DNA of 64,000 nt, taken from Bryopsis sp. KO-2023. Its lineage: Eukaryota; Chlorophyta; Ulvophyceae; Bryopsidales; Bryopsidaceae. Below, piece after piece: positions 33,261-45,200 of this stretch. The position numbers and the translations under genes were made by a program. The notes under the pieces were generated by a model, which did no database searches, was not told where the DNA came from, and saw only the letters and a program-made list of their open reading frames with translations. Numbering within the stretch: the first letter of the stretch is position 1; every line of letters starts with the position of its first letter. The DNA lies in NCBI GenBank assembly GCA_030272585.1, contig BSYQ01000011.1:2170001-2234000 (forward strand). The letters run 5' to 3'.

Positions 33261-36200
33261 CTCCTGCTCCTCATGGAGCGGACCACCTGGAAAAACACCT
33301 CTGACCCGATACACGACACTCTTGTCTGCAGGACGGCTCGCAAAATGTACGGGTCCAGTGTCGAGATCACGCCAAACATGCCTCTCATCGATACGGATAC
33401 CGTGCAGAAACAATGCTTCTCGGAGCCTGTGGAGGCTGTATGAGTTCTCCAGATACACATTCTGAATAAATTGAAGAAGGTCACTGTTGCTGGCGAAGGT
33501 GATGGGGAACTGAACCTGATAGTCTGGGAAAAAGGCGTACTCGGTTACCATCTGCATCCGTTCCCTCTGCGCTGATCTGTGCTGCTCCCTGCTCCGATCT
33601 GACATGACCCGGATCATCGTCCTTCCTCTTCTGACCGGGTACCCGTAGTCGTCGTTTTCGCACTGATGCCCGTCGAAGTCCATCGGCCAACGGGTCATGT
33701 GTTCAGGTCTGGGGTCTGCAGGCCTGGTTCCGATCGGGTCTGCACCACCTCTCCATCCTTGCTCACCACCCTCGCCAAACTCTGCACCTCCTCTCCATCC
33801 TTGCTCACCACCCCCGCCAAACTCCCATCCTGGGCGGTTGGCTCGGGCCAGACCAGGTCGGATCATGTTTGGGGGGGGTCCTCGGGCCTGACCAGGTCGG
33901 ATCATGTTTGGGGGGGGTCCTCGGGCCTGACCAGGTCGGATCATGTTTGGGGGGGGTCCTCGGGCCTGACCAGGTCGGATCATGTTTGGGGGGGGTCCTC
34001 GGGCCTGACCAGGTCGGATCATGTTTGGGGGGGGTCCTCGGGGCTGACCAGGTCGGATCATGTTTGGGGGGGGTCCTCGGGGCTGACCAGGTCGGATCAT
34101 GTTTGGGAGGGGTCCTTGGGGCTGACCAGGTGGAGGGCCTGTTAGTCTTTTAGCGCTATACGAGGTAGTTTGGGATAGAGCCGAGGGTGGCTGACGCATG
34201 TGGGTTCACGAGTAAGACAGATTAGACCCAGAGTTTGGGGCATGCGTCAGCGTACTACACTTAGGGGTACTTAAGAGGCCCACTCGTTGTTTTGACGTTC
34301 ACTTTATTTTGTAAGAACTCGGGATTCGTGGGATTGGTGTGTTCCCGCTTGTGTGTGTGTTTGTGTGTGTGTGTTAAGTGTTTGCCTGACGCAATCACTT
34401 CCCAACCCAAGTGCTCTAGTAGCGTTCACAACCGCGCTAGCTAGAGAGTTGTCTAAACCAACAAACCCCACAAGTATACTTGCGTTAGCCAGCAAGTTAT
34501 CACGAATCCAACCAACACAGCCGACCACTATTGCGTCACCCACAAGCTTCACTATCAATTGGTTTCGAAGCAAGGCAAGAACTTTAAGTTCTTGAGATCG
34601 AAACTTGTGAACGTGGCGCAACAAACGTTTTTGTTTGTTTGTTTGGTAGAGAGAGAAACTCCAACCGTGGTTGTTGAGTACTCCCAAATAGTGGCTGAGA
34701 GACCATGGCTGACCGTGAACACGCATTGGCAGTGCGCGAGCCTCAAGTTGAAGAGCCAGGGATTGAACCTGAGTTCGATGAGGAATTGCCTGACGCACCC
34801 AATGTTGTGTATCAACAAATAAACGTCCAGAACATCCACAATGTCCAGCAAGCAGCTGTCGACATAGACATGGGAGCTGATGCGGAAGCCTTAAGAGAGG
34901 ATGTGGATGCGGTCCATGACCGTGTGGACGATTTAGCCCACGGGCTAAGGGGTCACCTGCAGCAAGTTGACCAGACACTGGGGCAGAGGCTAGCCCATAC
35001 TGAGGCCTCTGTGTCGAACCAACTGGCTGGCGCATCAGAGGTGATCGGGCAGGCGCTGGAAACACAGCACCAGCATGCGCAACAGGTTGAGGCCACACAG
35101 CATGCGGTGGTGTCGCAACAGCAGAAGCTGGATTCAGTAGCGGCTCAACATAGTCGATACGAGCAGAGGCTATTACGCCAAGATATCGACCATAGGAAAG
35201 AAAGAGCCGAGATCAAAGCTTCTGTGGATGCAATAACGAGGAGAATGGATGCCGCAGACATTCTAGCGGACTCTCGTTTTGCTGACCTAAAAGAAGCAAC
35301 TGAAGCATCAGCACTTCAGTTAAAACAACTCTCCGAGTTATCCCTTGTTCAAGGGCGGAGAATTGAAGGCTTATTAGGAACTGTTGCGGATTCCAACGAA
35401 AAAGTCGAACGGACTCTAGAATTGTTCCGGGAGTCCTTGCACAAACAAGGTGCTGAGGTGAAGCGTTTGCAGAGCTCAAGAGTAGCAATTCAAAAAGATT
35501 TGATTGCCTTGGAGAAAAAGGCATCCAAAACCTGGGATCAGCAGCAAGATGCAGCTGATGTGGTTGCCTTAAGATTATCTGGCCTGGAACGAAGCATGGA
35601 GGATGTGAGTGGCGGAAGTCAGAGTGCCCAAAGTGGAAGTGATGCTCGTGCAGTATCACCAGAGCGTGAAGAATCAACTTCCCCTGAGCCTGAGGACTCA
35701 GCCTTTGGGATGCCGCTGCCGAAGAAATCAGTAAAGCAGTTGGCTGCATCATGGCCGCCACTAGACCAGAGCTTCGCGGTAGGAATGGTTGGGGCAGGAA
35801 CCTCAACAATACCGGCTCCTCCAGCAGTACAGGTCGAGGAGGGTGAAATTGTTGCTGCAGAAGCACCACCATGCACTGCAGTGGACAGCGCACCAGACGT
35901 TGATTTCACATTCCCTCAATTGATACCTCCAAGTACAAGAGCTCAGCCTGGAGTACGCATCTCAGAACCCGACTCTGCCGATGGATCACGTAGACCCACA
36001 CGAACTAACCCAAGAGTTCTCTCCTCAGCAGAAGTGTTATATCAAATTGACCTTGAGCGTGCTAAGGCACAGGTCAGAGAAGAGAAAGGAAAAGAACCCA
36101 TGCAGATCCCCACACGTACTGGAAGATTGGGACTTGGGTTAAGTGCTTTGGGAGCAAGGGTAGAAAATAATCCCTTTGCTGCACTTGGTTCATATGAGTC

Positions 36201-39200
36201 TACTGGTGGACCCAGTCGAGTTCCTCGCATGCGAGGTAACTTTGGAGACCCTGGTGATGACGACCCAGATGATGATGGCGGTGATGATTACCGCGACAGA
36301 CGAAACCGCCCACCTTCCTGCATTCCAGGTGCGCCTGATGGCGGAGGAGGTGGTGGCGGCGGTGGAGATGGTGGAGGCGGTGGACCTCCCGGTGGACCTC
36401 CTGGTGGAGGTGGAGGTGGAGGTGGCGCTGGACCAGCAGGGCCAGGACCTCCTAGGCAAGGACAGTGGTTGCCTAGCACCGTCAAGTTGCAAATGCCTCG
36501 CGCATTTAACGGAAGTGGAGAACCAAAAGCCCGTAAATGGCAAGTGCTCATGACGCGGTACTTGAGAACCTGCGGAGTGCATGAAGCACAGTGGCAATCG
36601 ATTATGGCCACTAACCTTTATGGGGCTGCCTCGGATTGGTTAACGATGCAAGAGTTGAAAATTCACCGAGGTGAAAGACCACCCTTCCGTGACTAGATGG
36701 ACTTCATGGATGGCTTAGCTACAGCTTTCGAATTCTCTAGTGATCGAGATGAAGCGTGGCGTGACCTCCACAAACTCAAGCAGACTGGAACCGTGAAACA
36801 GTTCGTCAAAGAGTTTCAGCGGTTAGTCTTGAGGATTCCAGACCTCGAAGAGGATCACCAGTATTTGCTCTTCGTGGATGGACTTAAAAGTGAAGTTCAG
36901 AAGTTAGTCGCAGCAACGGTACCTCGAGATGTCGAGGCCGCCATCATATCCGCCGAACGATTGGAAGCCCTTGGAGTTGGAACACAAGGCCAAGGAGGGC
37001 AAACCAATCAGAAAAAGAAAGGAGTCTGGCGTGGTGGAAGAAAGAATAAAGGCCAGAATCAGGGTCAGCAGCAGCAGAACCCTACACCACCAGCCCAAGC
37101 ACCACCCCAAGCTGCCGCAGGAGTGCAACAGCAGCAGCAACAGCAACAAGGACGAGGAGGAGGACGTGGTGGTGGTGGACGTGGACGCGGTGGTGGTAAC
37201 CGTGGAAGAGGACAAGCCAATCAGGGAAGACAGAACCCCCAGGGGGGAGGGGGATATCATTGTTATCTTTGTGGAAAGAAGGGTCATCCTGTGAGGCAAT
37301 GTCCTAGATTGGAGGAGGTGAAAAACCTCCCCGATGTAAAAAAAATGTTAAACTGACCGCCAGGCAGGAAACTGCTTCGTCTGAGCCTGGCCGACGCAAA
37401 CGTCGTAAGCGAAACAGAGTTCGTAGGCGGCGTAGGAAGCATAGATCAAAAGTAGGTGCCTCGAAAAAGGTTTGTACTCACAGTGGAAAACCTGGGGCGC
37501 GGACTAGTACACCGCGTGAAGAGAGAACAGAGACACTCTCCACATCTACCCAATCGGCACATGACAACTGCGATTGGAAAAATGAACAGAAGGAAAGCAC
37601 ACCGGATGAGATGGACGCGCCTCATGCGTCATCTGCATCTCTTCCCTCTGTTAGTGAATCTGTGGGCTCATTGGAGTCGCAGAGTAGTCTACAGGAGTCC
37701 CTGCCTGCAGACGTAGACGATAGTGGGTCAGAAACAACCCAGCGGTCTACCACAGAGCGAGTTAATGTGTCAGAAGTTCGATCAACTTCGTCAACCAAGG
37801 GTGACACATGCCCTCTGTTAAAAATTCAAGAAGTGCCTGTGAGAGGGTACGAAGTAAAAGCACGGATCAAGACCACGGACCTTTATGCATTCATTGATTG
37901 TGGAAGTACCGCAAACTATATCAATGATAAGGTAGCGCGTGATCTCGGGTTGTCGATTACACCAAGCTCAAAGAGAGCAATGTTGGCAAACGGAGATATT
38001 AAAGAACTGGTTGGCAGCTGTAACAACCTCCGAGTAAAGATAGGAGGGCTGAAGTGCAAAATGAAAGCGGATCTGTTCCCAGACCTTGGTTATGACCTAA
38101 TATTGGGCATGCCTTGGTTGCAGAAAGAAAACCCCCGCATAGACTTTCAGCAAAATGAGATTTCAGTTTGCAAAAACAGCCAAGTGTTTCATCTCCCGTT
38201 GCGTCATCCAACCCAAGAGAGTATTGAACCTGAACGAAAAGTACAGTCGATACTGCAAGAAGTGCCAGTGACTGAGTGTTCAGCTAAGAGAATGATGCGT
38301 CATCTCAAAACAGAGACAGCATTCATGGTTGTAGTGCAAGAATCTGAAGAGAAAGCTTTAGGCCAACATGAATTGCCTGACGCAATAGAGCGAACACAGC
38401 CATTCAACACTGAGGATGAGATTGGCAAACTTATTCGTTCAGACACCCCTGCCGAAATTAAAAAGGTGGTAGAAACACACCGTGGTGTGTTCCCTCGGGA
38501 TTTACCCCCAGGGATCCCTCCGAAGAGAAAAGGTCATGAATTTAAGATAGACCTGGAGGATCCAACACCTATCCATCGTCCAATATACAAGCTTTCACCA
38601 GCAGAGCTGGATGAAGTGAAAGCACAAGTGGACTACCTTCTGGAACAGAAGAAAATCAAACCATCCGAGTCCCCTTGGGGCGCGCCAATCCTGTTTGTAC
38701 CGAAAAAGGATGGAGGCTTAAGGATGTGTGTGGATTACAGGTGGATCAATAAGGTGACGGTGAAAAACCGATATCCTTTACCCCTGCCAGAAGAATTGAT
38801 GGATAGAGTGTTCAAAGCCAAAGTGTTCTCAAAGTTAGATCTGCGATCAGGCTATTGGCAATTTCCAGTAAGGCCATCTGATACAGATAAAACAGCGTTC
38901 CGCACGAGATACGGTCACTTTGAGTTTTTGGTAGCGCCTTTTGGGCTAACCAATTGCCCAGCGCAATTCCAAACTCTAGTGCAAGACTTACTCGCAGAGT
39001 TTTTAGATGATTTTGTTGTTGTCTTTATCGATGACATACTCATCTTCTCTGAAAACATGGAACAGCATGCCGAACACTTAGAGAAAGTCCTGTCGCGACT
39101 AGCAGAATATCAGCTTTTTGCTAAGGCAAGTAAAAGTGAGCTGGCTGTCGCAACAGTAGACTATCTTGGCTACCGCATTAGCGGAAGTGGGTTAAAACCA

Positions 39201-42200
39201 CAGGAACAAAAAGTGAAGGCAGTGAAGGAGTGGAAGGAACTACAGAGTGTTAGTGATGTACGTAGTTTCCTTGGAATGGTTTCATACTACAGGAAATTCA
39301 TTCCCCAGTTTGCACATGTTGCTGGACCACTCCATGACTTAGTGAAAAAAGACCATCCCTGGAGATGGGGACAGGTTGAGCGTGGCGCATTCAATGAACT
39401 GAAAAAGCGTTTAAGTCAAGCTCCCGTCCTTATTTTTCCAGATGCGTCACTGCCTTACACTGTGATCACTGATGCGTCGAATGAGGCCATCGGTGCCGTG
39501 TTAACACAGGATCACGGAGAGGGGCTACAGCCAATAGCTTACCTCTCACGTAGATTCAAGCCTGCCGAGCTTAACTATGCACCATACGACAAAGAGTTGT
39601 GTGCAATATGTTATGCGATGGTGCAGTGGAGACATTATCTAGAAGGTTGTGCGGGTGGAGTAACAGTGTTCACTGACCACCAACCTCTGACGCATATTCT
39701 GTCGCAGAGGAACCTTTCTAGAACCCAAGCAAGATGGCTTGAGGCGGGGTACCTGACTTCGATCAACCCCAAGATCTCCTATATCAAAGGCAAGGCTAAT
39801 GTGTTAGCAGATGCTCTCTCCCGCAGTGTTCCTAAGCCCGTGGAAACTGCGATGAACATTTCCACTTGGCAAGTGCATCAAGCAAGCCAAGACGAGTGGA
39901 AACAAGCCCTCCAAGCTGATAACTCCTTGGTGAAGATATTGCGGAAGCTTGAGAGTGGCGAGGAAGTTGAGGGATATTTCCTCAGAGAGGGAATCCTCTG
40001 GACGGTCCCAAAGAGAGGATTAGTCGAGAAAGTGGTGGTTCCTAAAGGCCAGCGCAATAAGATTATGAAGGAGTGCCATGAGACACCTTCAGCAGGCCAT
40101 ACAGGACCAGCGCGAACAGGAGAAATCCTAGCGCGGCGATATTGGTGGAAGGGGTGGATGAATGAGTTGAAGGCATTTGTGCGCGAATGCCCTGTGTGCC
40201 AACAAATAAAGGCTGACACACAGAAGCCTATGGGCTTACTTCAACCCCTGCCAATACCTGAGCGGAAGTGGGAGCAGATTACCACTGACTTGGTGACAGA
40301 TCTACCAGCATCCAATGGGTTTAGTGCTGTAGCTGTCTTTGTCGATAGACTTACCAAGTTTGTGCATTTCGCCCCATGTACTAAAGAGATTACCGCTGCA
40401 GGATACGCCCAACTTTTTATCGAACATGTTTACCGCAACCATGGCCTACCTAAAGTGATTGTGTCTGATAGAGACCCTCGCTTTACCAGCAAGTTCTGGC
40501 AGACGCTTTTTAAAGCTCTGGGTACAGAGATTCGTATGAGTACAGCTTACCACCCTCAGACGGATGGGCAGAGTGAGGTTACCATACGTACTCTGGAAAA
40601 TTTCTTAAGGCCATATGCTGAGAGGTATCCCCATAAGTGGGTTGAGTATTTACCTACAGCAGAGTTTGCAGCAAACAATGCAGTGAATGCGAGTACAGGG
40701 TTCGCACCTGCATATTTGATGTATGGGTACCATCCAGAAACACCAAACATTGGTGGGACGGCAACGCAATTTCAAGTGGAAGCAGTTAAGACTATGGTAG
40801 CACGGATGGCACAGGACTTAGATACCGCAAAAGCATATTACTCTAGAGCACAACACAGAATGTGTGTGAGTGCAAACAAGAAGAGGAAAGATATTGCTTT
40901 TGAGAAAGGGGATAAAGTCCTGATAAAAAGCCGTTTTATTCCGTTGGCTGCTTTGAACAAAGTGAGTCCAAAACTGCGCCGTCGATTTGTGGGTCCCTTT
41001 GAAATTGTGGAGAAAATATCAAAGGTGGCTTACAGAGTTCAACTTCCGGAAACATGGCTCATTCACCCAGTGTTTCATGTTTCTAAGTTCAAGCGTTATC
41101 ACGCCTCGAGTGATAACAGCAGGCAGATACAACCTCCAGAAGGAGAGTTGATTGGTAGCGAAGTAGAGTATGAGGTCGAAAATATCCTAAGGGCTAGAGG
41201 TAAACGCAATCGTGAATACCTAGTGCTGTGGAAAGGATACGATCTACTTGACGCTACTTGGGAACCTGAAGCTAATCTGGTTAACGCACCAGATATACTT
41301 CGCGCATTTAAAGAGAAAGAAAGAAAAGAGTTGCAGAAAGGAAGAGAATAGGGAAGCAGAGTGTTTGATGGCTAAGGTGGAACTCCTTATAGCAAGGGGG
41401 CGCGAAAAAGGATACCTTAGAAAAACTCTGTCGACTTCCAAACCAACTCTTTATCTTTAATGCGTTAGGTGCCTAAGTTATTTGGCTGGCGCAGTAAGTG
41501 TAGCTTCAGTAGTACTTTAGAAACCGGGCAAAAGATGTCACATTCGAGATAGTGTGGTTATTCCGAGAAAACCCCTATCAAGTGACGTGTTGAGGTGGTC
41601 TTGACGAGACTCCAACCGAGCGAAACGTTGGTGTCTCACCCCAATAACCCAACGAGGCAAGTGTACGAGTCACCCAGCCTTATAAGCGCAGCCCTCGAAC
41701 CATTTTGCCCTAGTGTTTGTGTACACGGAGCGAGCTCCTGAGTGAAAAAGAGTCTAAAGACGCACAAACCGTTGTTATTTCTTTCTTTCCGACGAACATA
41801 ATGGCTGCCGACACACCCGCCGCAATTATTGCGAGGTTGGAAGCGGAGGTAGCTCAAAAGGAAGAGGAGCTGCAGCACTTTGTTACGACCGCAGAGGAGG
41901 TGCTGCAGAACAATGAGGCCTTAACCCGGCAGCTCTCAGAGTTGAGTGACCGGACGAAAGCAGCTGAGGCTGCGAAGGAGGCAGCGGAGAAAGCCAAGGA
42001 AAAGGCGGAGGCGGAAAAGAAAGAAGCGGAGGACAAGACCAAGGTCTTGGAAGAAAAATTGGAAGCCATGAAGCTGAAAAAGCAAAGATTCCAATCTCAC
42101 ATGATGGCTAACCATCGTGAGAATGACCTCCGTAAACAAGCTCTCGGGGGAATGGTAGATCGATTTACCGCGGTAGAGGAAACGCTGCAGCGAGCTGTAG

Positions 42201-45200
42201 CAACCGCGTGGAGTGCAGCAGCCAACAACCTTAAGAAGGAATTGGCAGAACAAGAGCTGCAGATCGATTTGCTGGGAGAGTCCCTCAGAGACGGCTCTGA
42301 AAAACTTCAAGTGCAGAGCGAAACAACGGACAAGATGCTGCGTTTGAACCCGCCGGTACCAGCACCACGGGTACGCGAAGAACTGGATCGCCAAGTCCAA
42401 GTTCTGTTGTCAAACGCAACACTTGATCTGGAACCGTCCAAGGACGATGATGCGGGAGGCTCAAGCAAGGGCAAGGGGAAAGGGAAAAACAAACGCCCAA
42501 GCTCGCCGTGTAGGGATGAAGATCCACACGGAAAGAGAAGGCGAGAGGACGGTGACGATGAAGGTGGTGAGCCACCGAGGGATCGTATGCCTGGAGATGC
42601 AGCAAGAGCCAACTTGTTACTCAAGTTAAAGGCTGCCGCATTAAAGACTCCAGCACCCTCACAACCAGCGCCAACAGTTCAGACTCCCGGAGATGAGGCT
42701 ACCGCAATAGCACCGGGGGAGGACTTATTCGACATGAGAGAGGAGGAGCTTTTGGACTTGGATTTTAACGAAGAAATTGACTTCGGTAGTCCACCTCCTA
42801 GGCTCGAAGGTCCTAGTTCTGAACTGGAGGACGGGGAAATAAGGAATGATGAAGGGCCAAGCCAGGTGACAGAGGTTCAGCGTGCGGTTCATCCACCGTT
42901 GGAGTTAGCTCCAACAGAAGCAGCACTTCGGGCTTTCCGAGAAAAGGTTAAGCTCAGAAGACTAAGGGCGGCTGCTCAGGACAAGGTGGATGCTGCACCC
43001 AGCGAAGTGAACCTGTCACGGGAGGATATCGAGGAGGCTTGCAACCCCATCACTGCGTCAGAGAAATGGCCGAAGGTCCAATATACTAACCCCAGGGACC
43101 GAGCCTTGCAAAATTACCGCGGCAACCGGCACTTTCACGAGTTGCCCATGTGCATTTGGTGCGGGAGAAGCCCAATGCAAGCAAGTGCTCAGCGGCTGAC
43201 GCAGAAGAAGTATTCCGTCCTTCCTTGTGGGTATCACCTCGTGTGTGATGCTCATTGGTTGGCATACTCGATGCTGGGGCGCATCGTCACGGCGGTCCAA
43301 AAAGTCGCGGAAGTGGACAACAAGTCCATCGCCACCGTCTCCCCATTCTCTCTACCTGCCCATATGTTGAAGCTGACACGCTCGACGTTCGAAGAAGTCC
43401 CTCCGTTCCCGGCTGAGCACGAGAAGTTGCCACACTGCAACATGTGTGTGAAGCGGCAGCTCAAGGTGTCCGGCATCACAAGGGATCTGCCATTCCTAAA
43501 GTCCAAGAGGGTGGCTGCCGCATTTGATCCCTGTGTCCGGTATCGTGCAGTGCAGCAAGCGCATGCGCAGGAGCAGCCTGCTATCCAGCAAGCGCAAGCG
43601 CAGGAACAGCGTTAAGGAGGCGGGAAAAGGAGTTATCGTCGACCAAGTGTGTGCGTGCAGCAGCTGTCAGAGACGTCAGAGCAAGAGACAGGTCCAAGAC
43701 AGTTGGGTGTGGGTATGGGAGTGGGTGAGTTTTGTGTTTGTGTTTTTGTGTTTTTGTTTTTCTTTGTGTTTTGGTGTGCGTGGGCGCCCACTTTTTGCGG
43801 GGGGGGCGTATGTTAGTCTTTTAGCGCTATACGAGGTAGTTTGGGATAGAGCCGAGGGTGGCTGACGCATGTGGGTTCACGAGTAAGACAGATTAGACCC
43901 AGAGTTTGGGGCATGCGTCAGCGTACTACACTTAGGGGTACTTAAGAGGCCCACTCGTTGTTTTGACGTTCACTTTATTTTGTAAGAACTCGGGATTCGT
44001 GGGATTGGTGTGTTCCCGCTTGTGTGTGTGTTTGTGTGTGTGTGTTAAGTGTTTGCCTGACGCAATCACTTCCCAACCCAAGTGCTCTAGTAGCGTTCAC
44101 AACCGCGCTAGCTAGAGAGTTGTCTAAACCAACAAACCCCACAAGTATACTTGCGTTAGCCAGCAAGTTATCACGAATCCAACCAACACAGCCGACCACT
44201 ATTGCGTCACCCACAAGCTTCACTATCAGGGCCCCTACCACCTACGCAGGTGACTTTAGGTTCAAGTTCATCAGGTTCAGTCCAGGGGTTGGACATTTCA
44301 GGTTCGATCCCCGATCCACTGCCTTCTCCGACTTTTGGTTCATATGCAGTCCACCACTCTTCACTCTCTGAATATGAATACGGGTTTGTCCATTAGCAAC
44401 AACAATACCAAAAGCAACATAATGCCTCAGGGGCCACTAATGTTACAAACAACTCCACACCTGTGTCGGCAGGTGCTTCAGGTGCTTCAGGTGCTTCAGG
44501 TTCATATGCAGTCCACCACTCTTCTCTCTCTGAATATGAATACGGGTTTGTCCATTAGCAACAACAATACCAAAAGCAACATAATGCCTCAGGGGCCACT
44601 AATGTTACAAACAACTCCACACCTGTGTCGGCAGGTGCTTCAGGTGCTTCAGGTGCTTCAGGTTCATATGCAGTCCACCACTCTTCTCTCTCTGAATATG
44701 AATACGGGTTTGTCCATTAGCAACAACAATACCAAAAGCAACATAATGCCTCAGGGGCCACTAATGTTACAAACAACTCCACACCTGTGTCGGCAGGTGC
44801 TTCAGGCGCTTCAGGTGCTTCAAGTGCTTCAGGTGCTTTAGGTGCTTTAGGTGCTTCTACTTGCAGGTCCAGTTGGAATGTGCTGCTCAGTCGCAGATCC
44901 TTCAGGTGCATGGCATCCACCTCTTGTCGGATCTGATCCAGATGCCCCAACAGCCCATTTTCCCGGAGCAGTTCTACAGAAAAAAACATGCAAATATTTT
45001 GGGGAAAACAGAAACAGGAAATACAACAACAATTCCAGTTCCTGATCCACAAATTTTTTGGGGAAAACAGAAACAGGAAACACAACAACAATTCCAGTTC
45101 CTGATCCACAAATTTTTTGGGGAAAACAGATACAGGAAATACAACAACAATTCCAGTTCCTGATTCACTTCTCACCAGTTGGAACGCTATAAGGGTAGGC

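Larger units (their letters stand above)
34140..44228 (+). mobile_element. Gypsy-B2: Ty3/gypsy chromovirus, nearly whole
   Basis: A 10.09-kb second copy of the Gypsy-B family, inserted in the hAT element with the 5-bp duplication GGGCC (34135-34139 and 44229-44233). The two LTRs (34140-34557 and 43811-44228, 418 bp each) look identical by eye, so this is the youngest large insertion in the nest. It is very close to Gypsy-B1 throughout. It looks nearly whole, with about one break, in gag. Confidence 0.95.

Noticed and set aside
33856-34130. CRISPR-like regular array
   Set aside because: The 39-bp units are contiguous, have no unique spacers, and code in frame; the DNA is nuclear eukaryotic.
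44335-44841. Plus-strand open frame with a 54-residue tandem repeat
   Set aside because: It is the shadow of the minus-strand 162-bp exon-intron repeat of hAT ORF2, which has proper splice sites and phases.
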